Shown here in pieces: positions 8,801 through 17,284 of a stretch of 52,058 nucleotides of DNA; position 1 is the stretch's first letter; the number at the start of each line of letters is the position of its first letter. Under the pieces are notes generated by a model. That model made no database searches. It was not told the DNA's origin and saw only the letters and a list, made by a program, of their open reading frames with translations. The stretch is from assembly GCA_903868035.1 (NCBI GenBank), contig CAIPTQ010000253.1, positions 1 through 52,058 of the forward strand, read 5' to 3'. The position numbers were made by a program, and so were the translations under genes. Source of the DNA: an uncultured Phycisphaerales bacterium. Lineage in GTDB: Bacteria; Planctomycetota; Phycisphaerae; WQYP01.

Positions 8801-9554
8801 CGCCTTTGCCCCCGTGATCGAACTCGCGCCGCGCATCCTCAACCTGTCTCTGCCGTTCGACGAAACCGCCTTCGCCGAAGCCTTCATCAATTTCCATGAT
8901 GGCCGCCTCGTCCCCATGCCCCCGCCCCTGATTGCGCAGTATAAATTAAACAATGCCGACCCTGCCGTACTGCAATGGATCACCAGCAACATTCACGCCA
9001 ATAGCCTCACCCGAAACGGCAAACCCCGGGTCACCTGCGAAGGATATAACGGCTTTTTCGCGCTGCCCGTCGACAACGCCGCATGGGACACCCTCACGCC
9101 CGCAGCCCTTCAGGCCCGCCTCGAGAGCAAATTAATTCTCCGAGAAACCGACTCCGCCCACAACATGGAACCCCCGGACCAAAACCCCTTTCCCGCGACC
9201 TTCATCTTCCGCAGTTCCTCCAATGATCAAGGGATACTCCAAATAATGGGCTACGCCGCCACCCGTGACCGTCTGGCAATCCGCTACCGCCTCCTCGCCG
9301 TCGCCTCGGTCACCGTCATCGTCTCACCCACTGGTTTGACATTCGAAGGCGCGACAACCACCTGGGACCGCCTCCCGGGACTCCTCGAAAAAATCCCCAA
9401 CCGCCCGCACACCATCCTGGCGTTGAAACTGGCCTCCCGCGACATGACCCTCGCCCAGCATGAGGAAGCGCTCTCCCGCATTACCGTTCTCGCCCGGCAA
9501 TATAACTTCCGCAACGCCAGCGACACTGGGATCGTTTCTCCACCGCCTCAATAA
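5805..9554 (+). CDS. Receptor-like Ser/Thr protein kinase with zinc ribbon, membrane region and C-terminal modules
   Basis: 1249 residues. A zinc ribbon (Cys6, Cys9, Cys22, Cys25) precedes a Hanks-type kinase domain at about 64-345: glycine loop 'LLGRGGMGAVYQA', Lys91, 'HRDIKPENILL' (Asp223), 'DFGLAKL' (Asp241) and 'GTPRYMAPEQ' (261-270). All catalytic residues are present. Residues of about 134-171 are extra sequence encoded by an inverted-repeat element between strand beta-4 ('HIVTLYEFG') and beta-5 ('GLYFFIMEY'). Residues 380-700 contain about eight hydrophobic segments. Beyond that are a lipocalin-like stretch ('LIGTWEITKIENF') and two copies of a module containing 'FPA.F.F......GILQ..G'. 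The ATG has an AGGAG site. It is probably a membrane sensor kinase coupled to the upstream sigma factor (inference). Confidence 0.9.
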   Translation: MTQPICQTCGTPLPAASPAGLCPRCLLKRGMEAQTVGFTAPEPAARWLPPEVTELAALFPELEIIRLLGRGGMGAVYQARQKDLDRVVALKILPPEMGHDPAFAQRFTGEAQAMARLNHPHIVTLYEFGQRSGPSSVVSGPKERSPEILGETSGIPVPPAPLATDHCPRNAGLYFFIMEYVDGVNLRGLLDSGHVSPKEALAIVPQICEALQYAHEQGIVHRDIKPENILLSKQGVVKIADFGLAKLMGRTTAGAGEKVIGTPRYMAPEQLEHPADVDHRADIYSLGVVFYQMLTGELPAKRLEPPSHKVQIDVRLDQIVLRALEQSPELRFQNATQFKTEVETVTNTPTPIRPAGMTLGSDLEFALGKGKPVKLKFSKFIPLVGLREGTPVIHWLGVLLWSVLLVFPAFLVIGILHDMFHGPEWLLAFLMIPISYVVYRVRHDLRLPPERLATLDAPSPAPTSPPSNDPLHQARQALRIPAFCLAGAAVLITLIYSGLIFYLLDHSRWNYWSLIYVILLSAIVPNILLFGCAIDILYLARRRWAAAVCWVTILACLVRFFILSLIAGPFNLFCLTMAIWTLVLLNRTDIKAAFDANKSPISNSSALPKTSQLSLAIIALGLSILGLMAEMALLLNPAYKWWQISIATILSLSILNLIVLVAALILGIIARRRWAAKIAIILAAAAILWPLLNLRFTSIKPVPTAAMVSVEDSLIGTWEITKIENFKNFPAKGVLTLSRDHRFTTLAEVENLPLREQSGMWSVQGSYLHIMMNPQPNQSQSDTQIVRFVLNGDTLLIHEVNEENGPGIITFRRLASPSATAAFAPLIETVIPAAQEPDYLYTDLDTGQTHSAAERPKGTTINDDGEAFYWRQATGIDVTADIGPTTQSGRDGQVLPAYNGLVALDTRLALVDNSIWNSSPAEVQRFLDIHFAPRAIPASTGPSRAEVNSIPILSFPANFLFQTRQGRGILQMLGISDSPKGIKVRIRPLAASAASTSQPAFAPVIELAPRILNLSLPFDETAFAEAFINFHDGRLVPMPPPLIAQYKLNNADPAVLQWITSNIHANSLTRNGKPRVTCEGYNGFFALPVDNAAWDTLTPAALQARLESKLILRETDSAHNMEPPDQNPFPATFIFRSSSNDQGILQIMGYAATRDRLAIRYRLLAVASVTVIVSPTGLTFEGATTTWDRLPGLLEKIPNRPHTILALKLASRDMTLAQHEEALSRITVLARQYNFRNASDTGIVSPPPQ
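6211..6304. repeat. Inverted-repeat element inserted in frame in the kinase domain
   Basis: A perfect 15-bp inverted repeat, CAGTGGTCAGTGGCC at 6211-6225 and its complement at 6290-6304, encloses 64 bp. The element sits wholly inside the kinase gene and stays in frame, adding about 38 residues. The arm is built of a repeated CAGTGGT word, which looks like an intergenic repeat rather than coding sequence. Confidence 0.8.
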
Positions 9555-9778
9555 TCATAGCCACCATATCCACCACATCCGGGAGCAAGGAATCCCTCAT
9601 GGGAAGATGGGGTGTCCTGTCTCACGTCGGCATTATCCGGGCGCTAGGATTTGATTAAGGCCATATGAAGACCGGCGGGGCGCGGGGGGATTTCCTTGAC
9701 ACGAACAGCCCCCGACCGCAATGTTAGGGTGAGGGAATTGAGCAAGCGGCGGGAGTGCCGGTGTTTTGGAGTGATATC

Positions 9779-10483
9779 ATGCCCAGACGCAAGAAGATTT
9801 TGGTGGTGGACGACGAACGCGAACTGGTCGAACTCATCGGCATGAACCTGCAGCGCAACGGCTACGAAACCCTCGCCGCCCATGACGGCCCCACCGGCCT
9901 GGAAATGGCGCGCACCCACAAGCCCGACCTGGTCATCCTCGACGTCATGATGCCCGGCCTCTCCGGCCGCGATGTCACCGTCGCCCTCAAGGGCAACCAG
10001 GAGACCGCCAATATCCCCATCCTCATGCTCACCGCCAAGACCGAGGAGACCGACATCATCGTCGGCCTTTCCATGGGTGCCGATGACTATGTCACCAAGC
10101 CCTTCTCCATGAAGGTGCTCATGGCCCGCGTCGCCGCCGTCCTGCGGCGCAAAGCCTCCACCGAGCCGGCACAGTCCATCCTGGCCTCCGGGCCGGTCGT
10201 CATCGACCAGGCCAAGCACGAGGTCACCGTCGCGGGCCGGTCGGTCGGCCTCACCCCCACCGAGTTCAAACTCCTGACCGCCATTTTCTCCGCCCGCGGC
10301 CGCGTCCTCTCCCGCGATCAACTCATGGACCGCGCCATGGGCACCGAAGTCTTCGTCACCGACCGCGCCATCGACGTCCATATCACCGCCGTCCGCAAAA
10401 AACTCGGCGCCCTCGCCTGGATGATCCACACCGTCCGCGGCGTGGGCTACCGGCTCATGGAACGCAAGGAGGAGGAGGAATAA
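9779..10483 (+). CDS. PhoB/OmpR-family response regulator
   Basis: 234 residues from the ATG at 9779, which has a GGAG site 8 nt upstream; an upstream in-frame GTG (9755) lacks this. The receiver domain (about 6-120) has the acidic pair 'VVDDE', phosphoacceptor Asp55 in 'LVILDVMMPG', the switch Thr in 'MLTAK' and Lys in 'VTKPFS'. A winged-helix DNA-binding domain follows (about 135-230: 'LTPTEFKLLTAIFSARGRVLSRDQLMD', 'DVHITAVRKKLG', 'IHTVRGVGYRL'). No histidine kinase gene is adjacent, so it is an orphan. A strong TTGACA lies at 9696-9701 without a convincing -10. It could control the Pho-box-like porin promoter, but that is speculation. Confidence 0.93.
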   Translation: MPRRKKILVVDDERELVELIGMNLQRNGYETLAAHDGPTGLEMARTHKPDLVILDVMMPGLSGRDVTVALKGNQETANIPILMLTAKTEETDIIVGLSMGADDYVTKPFSMKVLMARVAAVLRRKASTEPAQSILASGPVVIDQAKHEVTVAGRSVGLTPTEFKLLTAIFSARGRVLSRDQLMDRAMGTEVFVTDRAIDVHITAVRKKLGALAWMIHTVRGVGYRLMERKEEEE

Positions 10484-10606
10484 GTAACAGGCGCGGCATG
10501 ACTTCCCGCTGCGCAGGCTGGCCCGGGGGCCGGCCGCGTCGCGAACCGTTCCCGCGCCCGTTGACCTTCATACGGGCTTGCCTTTTCGCGGCGCCTCGGT
10601 CCTTGC

Positions 10607-11797
10607 TTATTTGGGCAGTTCCATGACGGCGCTGTCGGCGCCCCGGACCAGCGCCTGGGCAATCGTCGGCCACCGCCAGGTCACCGGGTTCACGCGGCGG
10701 TTGAGGATGCCAAAGTCGCCTCCGCCGTTATCCCACCAGATTGCCGTCAGGCCCCTGAGTCGCGCCTGTTGGGCATAATATTCGGCATGGGCGACGCGGG
10801 AGGCCAAATCCACGCGGCTGACCGAACCCCATTCGCCGATGACCGCGGTCCCGCCCTTGGCTTCGACGGCTTTTAATTCCCGGTCGAGTTCCCGCCGCAT
10901 GGCGGCCTTGTCGGCATCGGTGCCCCAACTGGCGCTGCCGTTGCCGAAGGACAAGTTGCCCGGGTAATAGGTGTGGATCGAAACGAGGCAGCGGGGGTCG
11001 TTGTTGGGAATCACCAAATCCCGGATGGCCTCGTCCGACGGAGTCGCCGCATGGGTGCAGACCATGATGAACCGTTGGGCGTTGTTGCCGCCGGTGGCGC
11101 GGATCGCGTTGACCGAGGCCAGGTGATAGGCGTTGAGGATGCTGCGGGCCTCGGGACTGCCGCCGGTATATTGATTGACCGTGCCTTTGGGTTCGTTGAA
11201 GGTTTCAAGAATCAGATAATCGCTGTAATTCTTGAAGCGATTGGCGATCTGCGTCCACACCTTGGCGGCCTGGGCCGCGCCCTGGGTCTGGCCGGCGGCG
11301 GTCAGGCGAATCCAGCCATCGTGGTGGGTGTTGACGATCGCATACATGCCGTCCTTCAGGACGTAGTTGGCGATCGCCTCGACGCGGTCCAGCCAGGCCT
11401 TGTCGATGACATAGTCGGGCGCCGGACCGATGTGGCTGTTCCAGGTCACGGGGATGCGCACGGTCTTGAACCCCATCGCCTTGACGGCGTCAATCATTTC
11501 CTGGGTGGTCACGGGATTGCCCCAGCCGGTTTCGCCCGGGCTGCCATCCATGGTGTTGCCGAGATTCCAGCCGACTTTCATGTCGTAGACCAACTGCTTG
11601 GCCGTGATCTCGCGCATCACGCCGGCGGCGCCCTGGAGGGTCCGGACCGCCGGGGCGGTGGCGACGGGGGGCTTCTGGACCACGGCGGCCGAACTTGCGG
11701 GCTGGGGGACCACCGCCGCGGGGGGCGTGGGCGTGGAATCGAGCTTACAACCGGCCAGCACGGCGATACCAAATAGAACGCAGGCGAAGCGCATCAT
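10607..11797 (-). CDS. Glycoside hydrolase family 5 lipoprotein (cellulase-like)
   Basis: 396 residues from the ATG at 11797; GGAGG lies immediately upstream (the next ATG, 11794, is equally plausible). The start 'MMRFACVLFGIAVLAGC' is a lipoprotein signal with lipidated Cys17. A Pro/Ala-rich linker (about 20-55) leads to a GH5 barrel: 'VGWNLGNTMDG', 'VRIPVTW', 'IVNTHHDGW', 'ETFNEP' (acid/base Glu202) and 'VIGEWG' (nucleophile Glu322), plus 'IHTYYPG'. Both catalytic glutamates are present. It should hydrolyse a beta-1,4-glucan or related glycan at the cell surface or in the periplasm. The exact GH5 subfamily and substrate are not determined here. Confidence 0.9.
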   Translation of the reverse strand: MMRFACVLFGIAVLAGCKLDSTPTPPAAVVPQPASSAAVVQKPPVATAPAVRTLQGAAGVMREITAKQLVYDMKVGWNLGNTMDGSPGETGWGNPVTTQEMIDAVKAMGFKTVRIPVTWNSHIGPAPDYVIDKAWLDRVEAIANYVLKDGMYAIVNTHHDGWIRLTAAGQTQGAAQAAKVWTQIANRFKNYSDYLILETFNEPKGTVNQYTGGSPEARSILNAYHLASVNAIRATGGNNAQRFIMVCTHAATPSDEAIRDLVIPNNDPRCLVSIHTYYPGNLSFGNGSASWGTDADKAAMRRELDRELKAVEAKGGTAVIGEWGSVSRVDLASRVAHAEYYAQQARLRGLTAIWWDNGGGDFGILNRRVNPVTWRWPTIAQALVRGADSAVMELPK

Positions 11798-12028
11798 TTT
11801 CCTCCGGGTAGTAGTGTTTCTCATCATCATTTCGGCGACCTTGACTTAACGCCGGTTCACCCGTTTTTATGCCGGGGTTTACCCGGGTGCTTTTGACGCG
11901 GTGAGGGCGGGTGGATTTCTGCACGCATGTTCGATCATGCACGCCGCATCGCCTGCAAGATCGGCCTTAAAAGCATGCCTGCGGGGCGTGCTTTCCAGCT
12001 TGGCTTTCGCCGGCATCCACAGCAGGGT

Positions 12029-12034
12029 TATACT
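12029..12034 (+). promoter_or_regulatory. -10 box TATACT close to an ATG
   Basis: TATACT lies 9 nt before the ATG at 12044, with no Shine-Dalgarno sequence between. Transcription would start at or within about 3 nt of the start codon. No clear -35 box is visible. Confidence 0.45.
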
Positions 12035-12043
12035 GCCCCCGCC

Positions 12044-12715
12044 ATGAGCCTGACACCCCATGTTCCCAATTCTGTTCCCCCGGCGGCGACTTCCCCCCCA
12101 CCCGCGCCCCTCCCCTCCGCCCACGTCCTCTCCTACCTCACCAATCTCAATACCCCCACCCGCGTCCGCCTCGTCGCCGCACGCTGCACGCTGCTCATCG
12201 GCCTGCTGGTGTTCCTGCTCAATATGCCCCTCCTGCTTTGGGCGGCATATGACCTGTGGCGGCAATATCGCTCGGTTCGCGCATGGTTCGGACCCCTCTC
12301 CTGGAGCGACTGCTACGAGTTCTTCGACACCGAACTGCTCACCCTCCTGTTTCTCGCCGCATTTTCCGGCATCGCCCTGGCCCTGGCCCTCCTGTCCCTG
12401 CCCATCCGCCGCGCCCACCGCCCCGCCTGCCTCGCCGCCATTCTCCTTCTTCTGCCGGTGGTTCTGGTCGTGCTGGGCGCCACGGGATCCGTGGCCAGCC
12501 TGGGCCTCTTTGTCGGCCTGGATATCGGAGCCGTGCATCCCGCGCCCCGCTATGAGTTCCTGCTCCTGGAACTCTTCGTCCCCATCGGCATCCTCCTGAC
12601 CCTCCTGCTCAAGGACCTCTGCGGCTTCCTCCGCTGGATCGCCGCCCACCCCATCGCCGAAAAACCCCCGGAACCCTTCCTGCCCCAGAATGCCGCAACC
12701 ACGGCATCCACTTGA
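12044..12715 (+). CDS. Small multi-pass membrane protein of unknown function
   Basis: 223 residues from the ATG at 12044, chosen because upstream residues do not look like protein and a TATACT box lies just before. A Pro/Ala-rich N-terminus (about 1-30) is followed by four hydrophobic segments: 'LLIGLLVFLLNMPLLLWAAY' (about 48-67), 'LLTLLFLAAFSGIALALALL' (about 97-117), 'AAILLLLPVVLVVLGATGSV' (about 129-150) and 'LLLELFVPIGILLTLLL' (about 170-188). The C-terminus is polar and Pro-rich. I do not recognise the family. Both neighbours are on the opposite strand, so it is probably a single-gene unit. Confidence 0.6.
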   Translation: MSLTPHVPNSVPPAATSPPPAPLPSAHVLSYLTNLNTPTRVRLVAARCTLLIGLLVFLLNMPLLLWAAYDLWRQYRSVRAWFGPLSWSDCYEFFDTELLTLLFLAAFSGIALALALLSLPIRRAHRPACLAAILLLLPVVLVVLGATGSVASLGLFVGLDIGAVHPAPRYEFLLLELFVPIGILLTLLLKDLCGFLRWIAAHPIAEKPPEPFLPQNAATTAST

Positions 12716-12771
12716 TGCAATGTGCCACGCCAATCCCCGCCCGTTCGGCGTTCCGCTTTAATAGGCGGCCT

Positions 12772-13632
12772 TCACGCATCCTGTCGTACTTCGGCCGTCA
12801 CGTACTCGTGCGCTTCGACGTATCCCCGGCGAATGGTCAGGTATGTCGCGGGCGTTTCCGTCCAGCAGCCCGAATTGTGATAGGCCACGGGCATCTGCGG
12901 CGCGGCGGGAATCGATTCGGCATGATGGGTGTGGCCGCATAACACCATGGTGCAATGCCGGCTCTGGGCCAGCCGCCGGGCACCGTCGCGGATTTTGTTG
13001 CTGCAGCGGACAAACGTTTTGGAACGCCGCTTGGCCAGACGCGCAATGTGATGCGTGCGGTCCAGTTTCTGCAGCAGCCAGTACGCCGTGTCGGCCAGCC
13101 AGGTGAGGATGGGGTGGTCGTTGATGAAGTCGTCGAACTGGTGCCCGTGGACGATGAGTATTTTTTCGCCCCCCGAACGCAGGATGTATTCCTCCACCAC
13201 CTTCACCCCCAGCAGGTGCGAAACAATGTCCGCCGAACCGTCATGATTGCCCGCAATCCAGATGACCTCAAGCTTGTCCGAAAGATGCCGGATTTGGGAC
13301 AGCACTTTCCAGTGCGATTTCTTGAGCCGGCGGAAGTCGATCGAGTCGAACACGTCGCCGTTGATGATCAGCCGGTGCGTGCGGGGCGCACCGTCAAGCA
13401 GCGCCTGCAGAAATGCGGCGGCGGGTTTGGCCTGGCAGTTATCCGAACCCAGGTGCAGGTCCGAGATCACCAGGGCGTCCAGAATATCCCCCGTATCGTC
13501 AAATAGCGGAAACTCCCCTTCGCGGGCCTCAAGGCTGTCGAAGCCACGTGGCGGCGGCATGGTGTCAGCGGGACGCCAAGTGGGTGCCAAGGGATCTCGG
13601 ACGGAAGACAGCGGAATGGCGAGTGTGGTCAT
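12772..13632 (-). CDS. Calcineurin-type metallophosphoesterase, LpxH/UDP-diacylglucosamine hydrolase-like
   Basis: 286 residues from the ATG at 13632, which has GAGGG 6 nt upstream. All metal-binding motifs are present in order: 'ISDLHLGS', 'INGDVFDS', 'AGNHDG', 'VHGHQFD' and 'LCGHTHHAE'. The arrangement and 'VISDLHLG...RLIINGDVFD' resemble UDP-2,3-diacylglucosamine diphosphatases (LpxH/LpxH2), which make lipid X for LpxB, encoded about 8 kb away. There is a 55-residue N-terminal extension. No signal peptide is seen, so it should be cytoplasmic. A broader phosphoesterase role cannot be excluded. Confidence 0.82.
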   Translation of the reverse strand: MTTLAIPLSSVRDPLAPTWRPADTMPPPRGFDSLEAREGEFPLFDDTGDILDALVISDLHLGSDNCQAKPAAAFLQALLDGAPRTHRLIINGDVFDSIDFRRLKKSHWKVLSQIRHLSDKLEVIWIAGNHDGSADIVSHLLGVKVVEEYILRSGGEKILIVHGHQFDDFINDHPILTWLADTAYWLLQKLDRTHHIARLAKRRSKTFVRCSNKIRDGARRLAQSRHCTMVLCGHTHHAESIPAAPQMPVAYHNSGCWTETPATYLTIRRGYVEAHEYVTAEVRQDA

Positions 13633-13819
13633 GAAGCCCTCAGTGCGTCCTGCACGTGACTGCAATCCATTGCCTCCACTATCGACCGTCCGCGTCGGGA
13701 ATGGGTTCGGACTGTGTGAGCGTCTCGTTAAGCCGCGTCAGGTCCCTGTCAGGTCCAATAAATACGACAATTTCGCATACTCCGGTATATGTCAATCATT
13801 GGAAATGAGGCGTATCCAA

Positions 13820-13850
13820 AGGGGAGGCCCCAAATTTGGCGGCCTCCCCT
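13820..13850 (-). terminator. Hairpin after the interrupted PEP-CTERM gene
   Basis: A 10-bp perfect stem, AGGGGAGGCC (13820-13829) with GGCCTCCCCT (13841-13850), loop 11 nt, followed on minus by a short T run. It lies just past the stop at 13912. Confidence 0.7.
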
Positions 13851-13911
13851 ATTGTTTGCCGACGGCCCTTCCGGTAGGCAAGTTCCGGTTCACAGCACAT
13901 GTGGATTCCGT

Positions 13912-15111
13912 TCAAGCTTTCCGCCGCCGCAGCAGGCACAGTCCGCCGACGGCCAGCAGCGCCAGGCTGCCCGGTTCGGGAGTGGCCTGGGTGGGGATGG
14001 CCAGGGTGAAGTCGGAGAAGGACGGATCGAGCTTGAAGTTCGGACCCGAACCCACGCCGGCGTAGAGGCCGAGGGTCGGGGAGTAGGTTTGGAAGTGAAT
14101 GGTGCCCGCGTCGGTGTCGAAGGTCATGAGGCGGAGCCAGCCTTCGCCGCCGGTGTAGGCATTGGCGGTGTAGGCGCCGGTGGAGGTGTTGTAGGAGAAG
14201 GTGTTGCCCTGCAAGTCGCTGAGCACCTGGTAGACGGGGTGTCCGAAGCTGTTGTTGTCGATGCGGAGGTTTTCCCCATTGGACACGCCGCTGCCGTCGG
14301 TGCCGTTCCAGTTATGGCCGCAGAGGACCATGAAGATCTGGTCGTTGTTTTTGATGAGGGAATCCCAGACCTGATCGGGTGTATTATTGACGCCGGTGCC
14401 CGCGAAATAGCCGCTGAGATCATTGGCGCGGGGCTGGGCATCGTTGCGGGTGGCGGTGGTGATGGTGGGGCTGATGAAGTCATGGGTCGTGATCATCGTG
14501 GGGATGCCGGGGTGATCGTTGATGACGCCCTAGGCCCAGGCAATGGCGGCGTTGGTCGGCAGCATTTCCAGGGAGAGATTCATGTAGGACTTGCCGCCGG
14601 CATTGAAGATCTGATAGCTGTTCATGCCGCCGTTGAAGGAACCGCCGTACCAGGACTGCCCCGTGAAGTAGGCCGAGCCGGGGCCAAAGTATTGGTTCCA
14701 CATGACGTTGCCGGCTAGGGGACGGCTGCCCGTGGTGTGGCTGTAGTTGTCGTAGTCGTGGTTGCCGGGGGCCAGGCCGAAGGGAATGCCGGCATTGGAT
14801 ATGACGTTCATGGCGGCCTGGGCGCGGAGCCATTCGCCGTTGGTCAGGTCGCCGGTCCGGGAGAGGTCGCCATGCTGTACCACATCTCCCACGTGCGTGA
14901 CAAAGGCGAGATTCAGGGCGGTTTTGTTATTGGCCAGATAGTTGGTTTCATCGAGGAATCGCTGTTGGGCCGCGGGATTGGTGTAGTTGGCGTAGTCCGT
15001 GTAATTCTGGGTGTCCGGAATGACGCCAATGGTAAACGTGTCGCCGAGGGCGGGAGCGGCCGCGCAGAAGACGGCGAACAGGAGGACGGACGAGTGCTTG
15101 CGGGTAGTCAT
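13912..15111 (-). pseudogene. PEP-CTERM metallophosphoesterase interrupted by an in-frame TAG
   Basis: Two open segments in the same frame are separated by one amber codon at 14532-14530. The first (15111-14533) starts with a good AAGGAAGG site, a signal peptide, and the phosphoesterase motifs 'IPDTQNY', 'THVGDVVQHGD' and 'APGNHDYD'. The second (from 14529) continues 'GVINDHPGIPTMITTHDF', then 'MVLCGHNWNG' and the exosortase signal 'PEPGSLALLAVGGLCLLRRRKA'. Related proteins usually have Gln at the interrupted place ('WAQ'), so CAG to TAG is the likely change. Without readthrough the product lacks two metal ligands and its surface-sorting tail. A sequencing error or amber suppression are alternatives. 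Confidence 0.8.
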
Positions 15112-15214
15112 GTGAACCTTCCTTGAAAAAAACAATAAAGAACCACAGCGCCACACCGGCGCGAAGAACTTGTGAATGAATCAGCAACTGCGTACAGACG
15201 GGCCTTAGGAAGGG

Positions 15215-15241
15215 AAGGTGCGACCCATGCATCGCACCTCC
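15215..15241 (-). terminator. Hairpin after the phosphodiester glycosidase gene
   Basis: GGTGCGA (15217-15223) pairs with TCGCACC (15232-15238), and flanking A/G and C/T runs partly extend the stem. It lies 24 bp past the stop at 15265. Confidence 0.55.
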
Positions 15242-15264
15242 CCCTTGGCGCGGAGTGATCGGGT

Positions 15265-16305
15265 TCAGGCGCGGCGGCGACGGCCCAACAAGGCGATCGC
15301 GCCCAAAGCCACGATGGCTAACGAAGCAGGTTCGGGAGTGGCAAAGACGGCGAGGTTGACGCCTTCGGGGCGGCCACCGACGTAGTTGCCGTCGGAACTG
15401 GCGTTGATGGCGCTGACGACGCCGGTGACGGGGTCGCGCAGGGACATGGCCGTGGAGCCGCCGCCATCGAGGTTCAGCGCCTGATAGCAGAGGTAGTCGT
15501 CCTTGAGGATCTGAGCGACTTCACCGACGGTCATGCCATTGCTGCCACCGGCGACATCGACGGTGAACAGCACCAGCGTATTGTCCTGGGTAAAGCCGAT
15601 GGCGGTGCGGGCGGTGACGGCGTTGTACCATGAGTTGGAATTGCTGCGGCCGTTGCCGGGCGTGAGAAGGCCGTCGGGATGGGTGGCGTCGTTGTAATAG
15701 GGGATGGTGACGGTGCCGTTGGTGATGATTTGGGCGGAACCCGAGACGGTGTTCCAGAGCGTGGCGTTCTCGAGGATGTGCTGATTGTCGGGGTTAGAGG
15801 CATCGCGATGCACAATGCTGACGCTGTTGTTGGGATCGATGTTGAGGGCGGGTGCGTAGGGGACGACGGCATAGCTCTGGTTGGGGGTAAACCCGGGGGC
15901 GGGCTGGGGATCGAAATTGGAGACGAATTGGCCCTGGGAGACGATCAGCCCGGCGACATAGACATCGGGGTTGGAGGAAGCGGGAATCGCGACGGGATCG
16001 AAGAAAGCGACATTGACGCCGAGCTGGGCCTGTTTCTGCGTGACAAAATCGGTGGTGGTCTGACGGGTAGTTTCGCGGGCGCCCGAGTGGGGCGTGACGG
16101 CGAAGGAAATGCCCGATGCGGTCAGGTCGATCTCTGCGATGTGCATGGTGACGGTGCGCGGGGTGGTCTCGGTGCGGGTGATGACCGTGACGCCCTGATA
16201 GGGATTGGACGTGATGACGTCAGCCTGGGTGGGGGCATCAAACGCGACCAGCGCCGCCACGAGCAGCGCGGCGGTGTTCCAGGGAACTAGTTTGGTAGAG
16301 AACAT
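15265..16305 (-). CDS. PEP-CTERM protein with phosphodiester glycosidase (NAGPA-like) domain
   Basis: 346 residues from the ATG at 16305, which has AGGAG 8 nt upstream. Signal peptide (about 1-30, 'AALLVAALVAFDAPTQA'), then a NAGPA-type domain: 'GVNVAFFDP', 'ARTAIGFTQDNTLVLFTVD', 'LNLDGGGSTAMSL' (the conserved LDGGGSS/T motif) and 'VNLAVF'. It ends in the PEP-CTERM signal 'PEPASLAIVALGAIALLGRRRRA', so it should be exported, processed by an exosortase and placed at the surface. The family removes N-acetylglucosamine from phosphodiester-linked glycans; the natural substrate here is unknown. It sits with two PEP-CTERM phosphoesterases. Confidence 0.85.
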   Translation of the reverse strand: MFSTKLVPWNTAALLVAALVAFDAPTQADVITSNPYQGVTVITRTETTPRTVTMHIAEIDLTASGISFAVTPHSGARETTRQTTTDFVTQKQAQLGVNVAFFDPVAIPASSNPDVYVAGLIVSQGQFVSNFDPQPAPGFTPNQSYAVVPYAPALNIDPNNSVSIVHRDASNPDNQHILENATLWNTVSGSAQIITNGTVTIPYYNDATHPDGLLTPGNGRSNSNSWYNAVTARTAIGFTQDNTLVLFTVDVAGGSNGMTVGEVAQILKDDYLCYQALNLDGGGSTAMSLRDPVTGVVSAINASSDGNYVGGRPEGVNLAVFATPEPASLAIVALGAIALLGRRRRA

Positions 16306-16358
16306 GATCATTACTCCTGAAGAGAAAAAAACAAAACGGGGTGGTGGCGAACACGCAT

Positions 16359-16394
16359 GGGGGAAGGCGCGTCCCACGAAGCGCGCCTCCCCCC
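16359..16394 (-). terminator. Hairpin after a PEP-CTERM gene
   Basis: GGCGCG and CGCGCC arms extended by opposing runs of G and C (16359-16371 with 16382-16394). It lies 25 bp past the stop at 16419. Confidence 0.6.
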
Positions 16395-16418
16395 CGGATA
16401 AACCGGGTACATCACAGA

Positions 16419-17240
16419 TCAAACGCGGCGGCGGCGGGCCATGAGGGCGACGGCGCCAAGTGTCAGGACCGCCAGCGAAGCGGGTTCGGGCACCGCCTGA
16501 ATCGACACGTTTTCCAAGCCGAGCCTCTGGTCGGGCGACGGTCCCTGGGCGTTGTCGTCAACCCAGCGGAAGCGGATGCTGGCGCCGTCATTCCAGGGCG
16601 ACGAGAGGGTCAGGTCGGCGATGGCTTCATTGACCGTGCCGATGGCATTGGCCCAGGTGTGCCCGTTGCCGTTCAAGGACGCGACATTGGTGTAATTGGC
16701 CCCGCCATCCAGGCTGTACCACAGCCAATAGCCCGGCAACTCCTCGATGCCCACGTAGTTGTTCGTCGTGATGTTGTTGTTGTTCGTGGTGACGCTCTGC
16801 ACGAGGACGTCGTAGCTGATGCTCAGGTCGGTGATCGCCGCGCCGCTGTTGTTGGTCAGGCTCAACTGCAGGACCATCGCGGCGATGCCGGTGGGAGAGG
16901 TGCCCAGGGAGCGATTGGTCGTCGAACCGCCCACGCCCCAATTGTAGCCCTGGGCGCTCTTCTGGGTCGTGCTGGTGTCCGCGGTTGCGGCGAGCAGCGT
17001 CGCGTTGGCCGTGCCGCCCGAAATCGCCGCGCTGGTGGGCAGGCCGCCCGTGCCGCTCGGATCGTCCGCGGGCTTGAACTGGTCATGGCTGCCGGCAATG
17101 CTGTAGACCGACCAGCCGGTGGGGGCCGTTGTGCCGGTGCCCATGCCGTCGAAATTCTGGGTGTAGGAGAAGTCGGCGCGGACCGCGGAGGCCAGGCCCG
17201 CCAGCGCCAGTAGTGCGGAGAAGGCGCGAAAGTTTCGCAT
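16419..17240 (-). CDS. PEP-CTERM secreted protein of unknown function
   Basis: 273 residues. Signal peptide (about 1-22, 'FSALLALAGLASAVRA'), then a Ser/Thr/Asn-rich beta-sandwich-like body: 'FSYTQNFDGMGTGTTAPTGW' opening, 'LSLTNNSGAAITDLSISYDV', 'YWLWYSLDGGANYTNV', 'IRFRWVDDNAQGPSPDQRLG'. It ends with 'PEPASLAVLTLGAVALMARRRRV'. The opening and the jelly-roll look are shared with many planctomycete PEP-CTERM proteins built on a discoidin- or lectin-like fold; no catalytic motif is seen. A hairpin follows it and another precedes it, so it is probably transcribed alone. Confidence 0.75.
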   Translation of the reverse strand: MRNFRAFSALLALAGLASAVRADFSYTQNFDGMGTGTTAPTGWSVYSIAGSHDQFKPADDPSGTGGLPTSAAISGGTANATLLAATADTSTTQKSAQGYNWGVGGSTTNRSLGTSPTGIAAMVLQLSLTNNSGAAITDLSISYDVLVQSVTTNNNNITTNNYVGIEELPGYWLWYSLDGGANYTNVASLNGNGHTWANAIGTVNEAIADLTLSSPWNDGASIRFRWVDDNAQGPSPDQRLGLENVSIQAVPEPASLAVLTLGAVALMARRRRV

Positions 17241-17284
17241 ATTTAATTCCTTTATATATATGACTGAATAACTTGTGGTTAAGA

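Noticed and set aside
14530..14532. TAG as a recoded sense codon in this organism
   Set aside because: Other genes here end properly with TAG (for example 22119-22121 and 29665-29667), so general recoding is unlikely.
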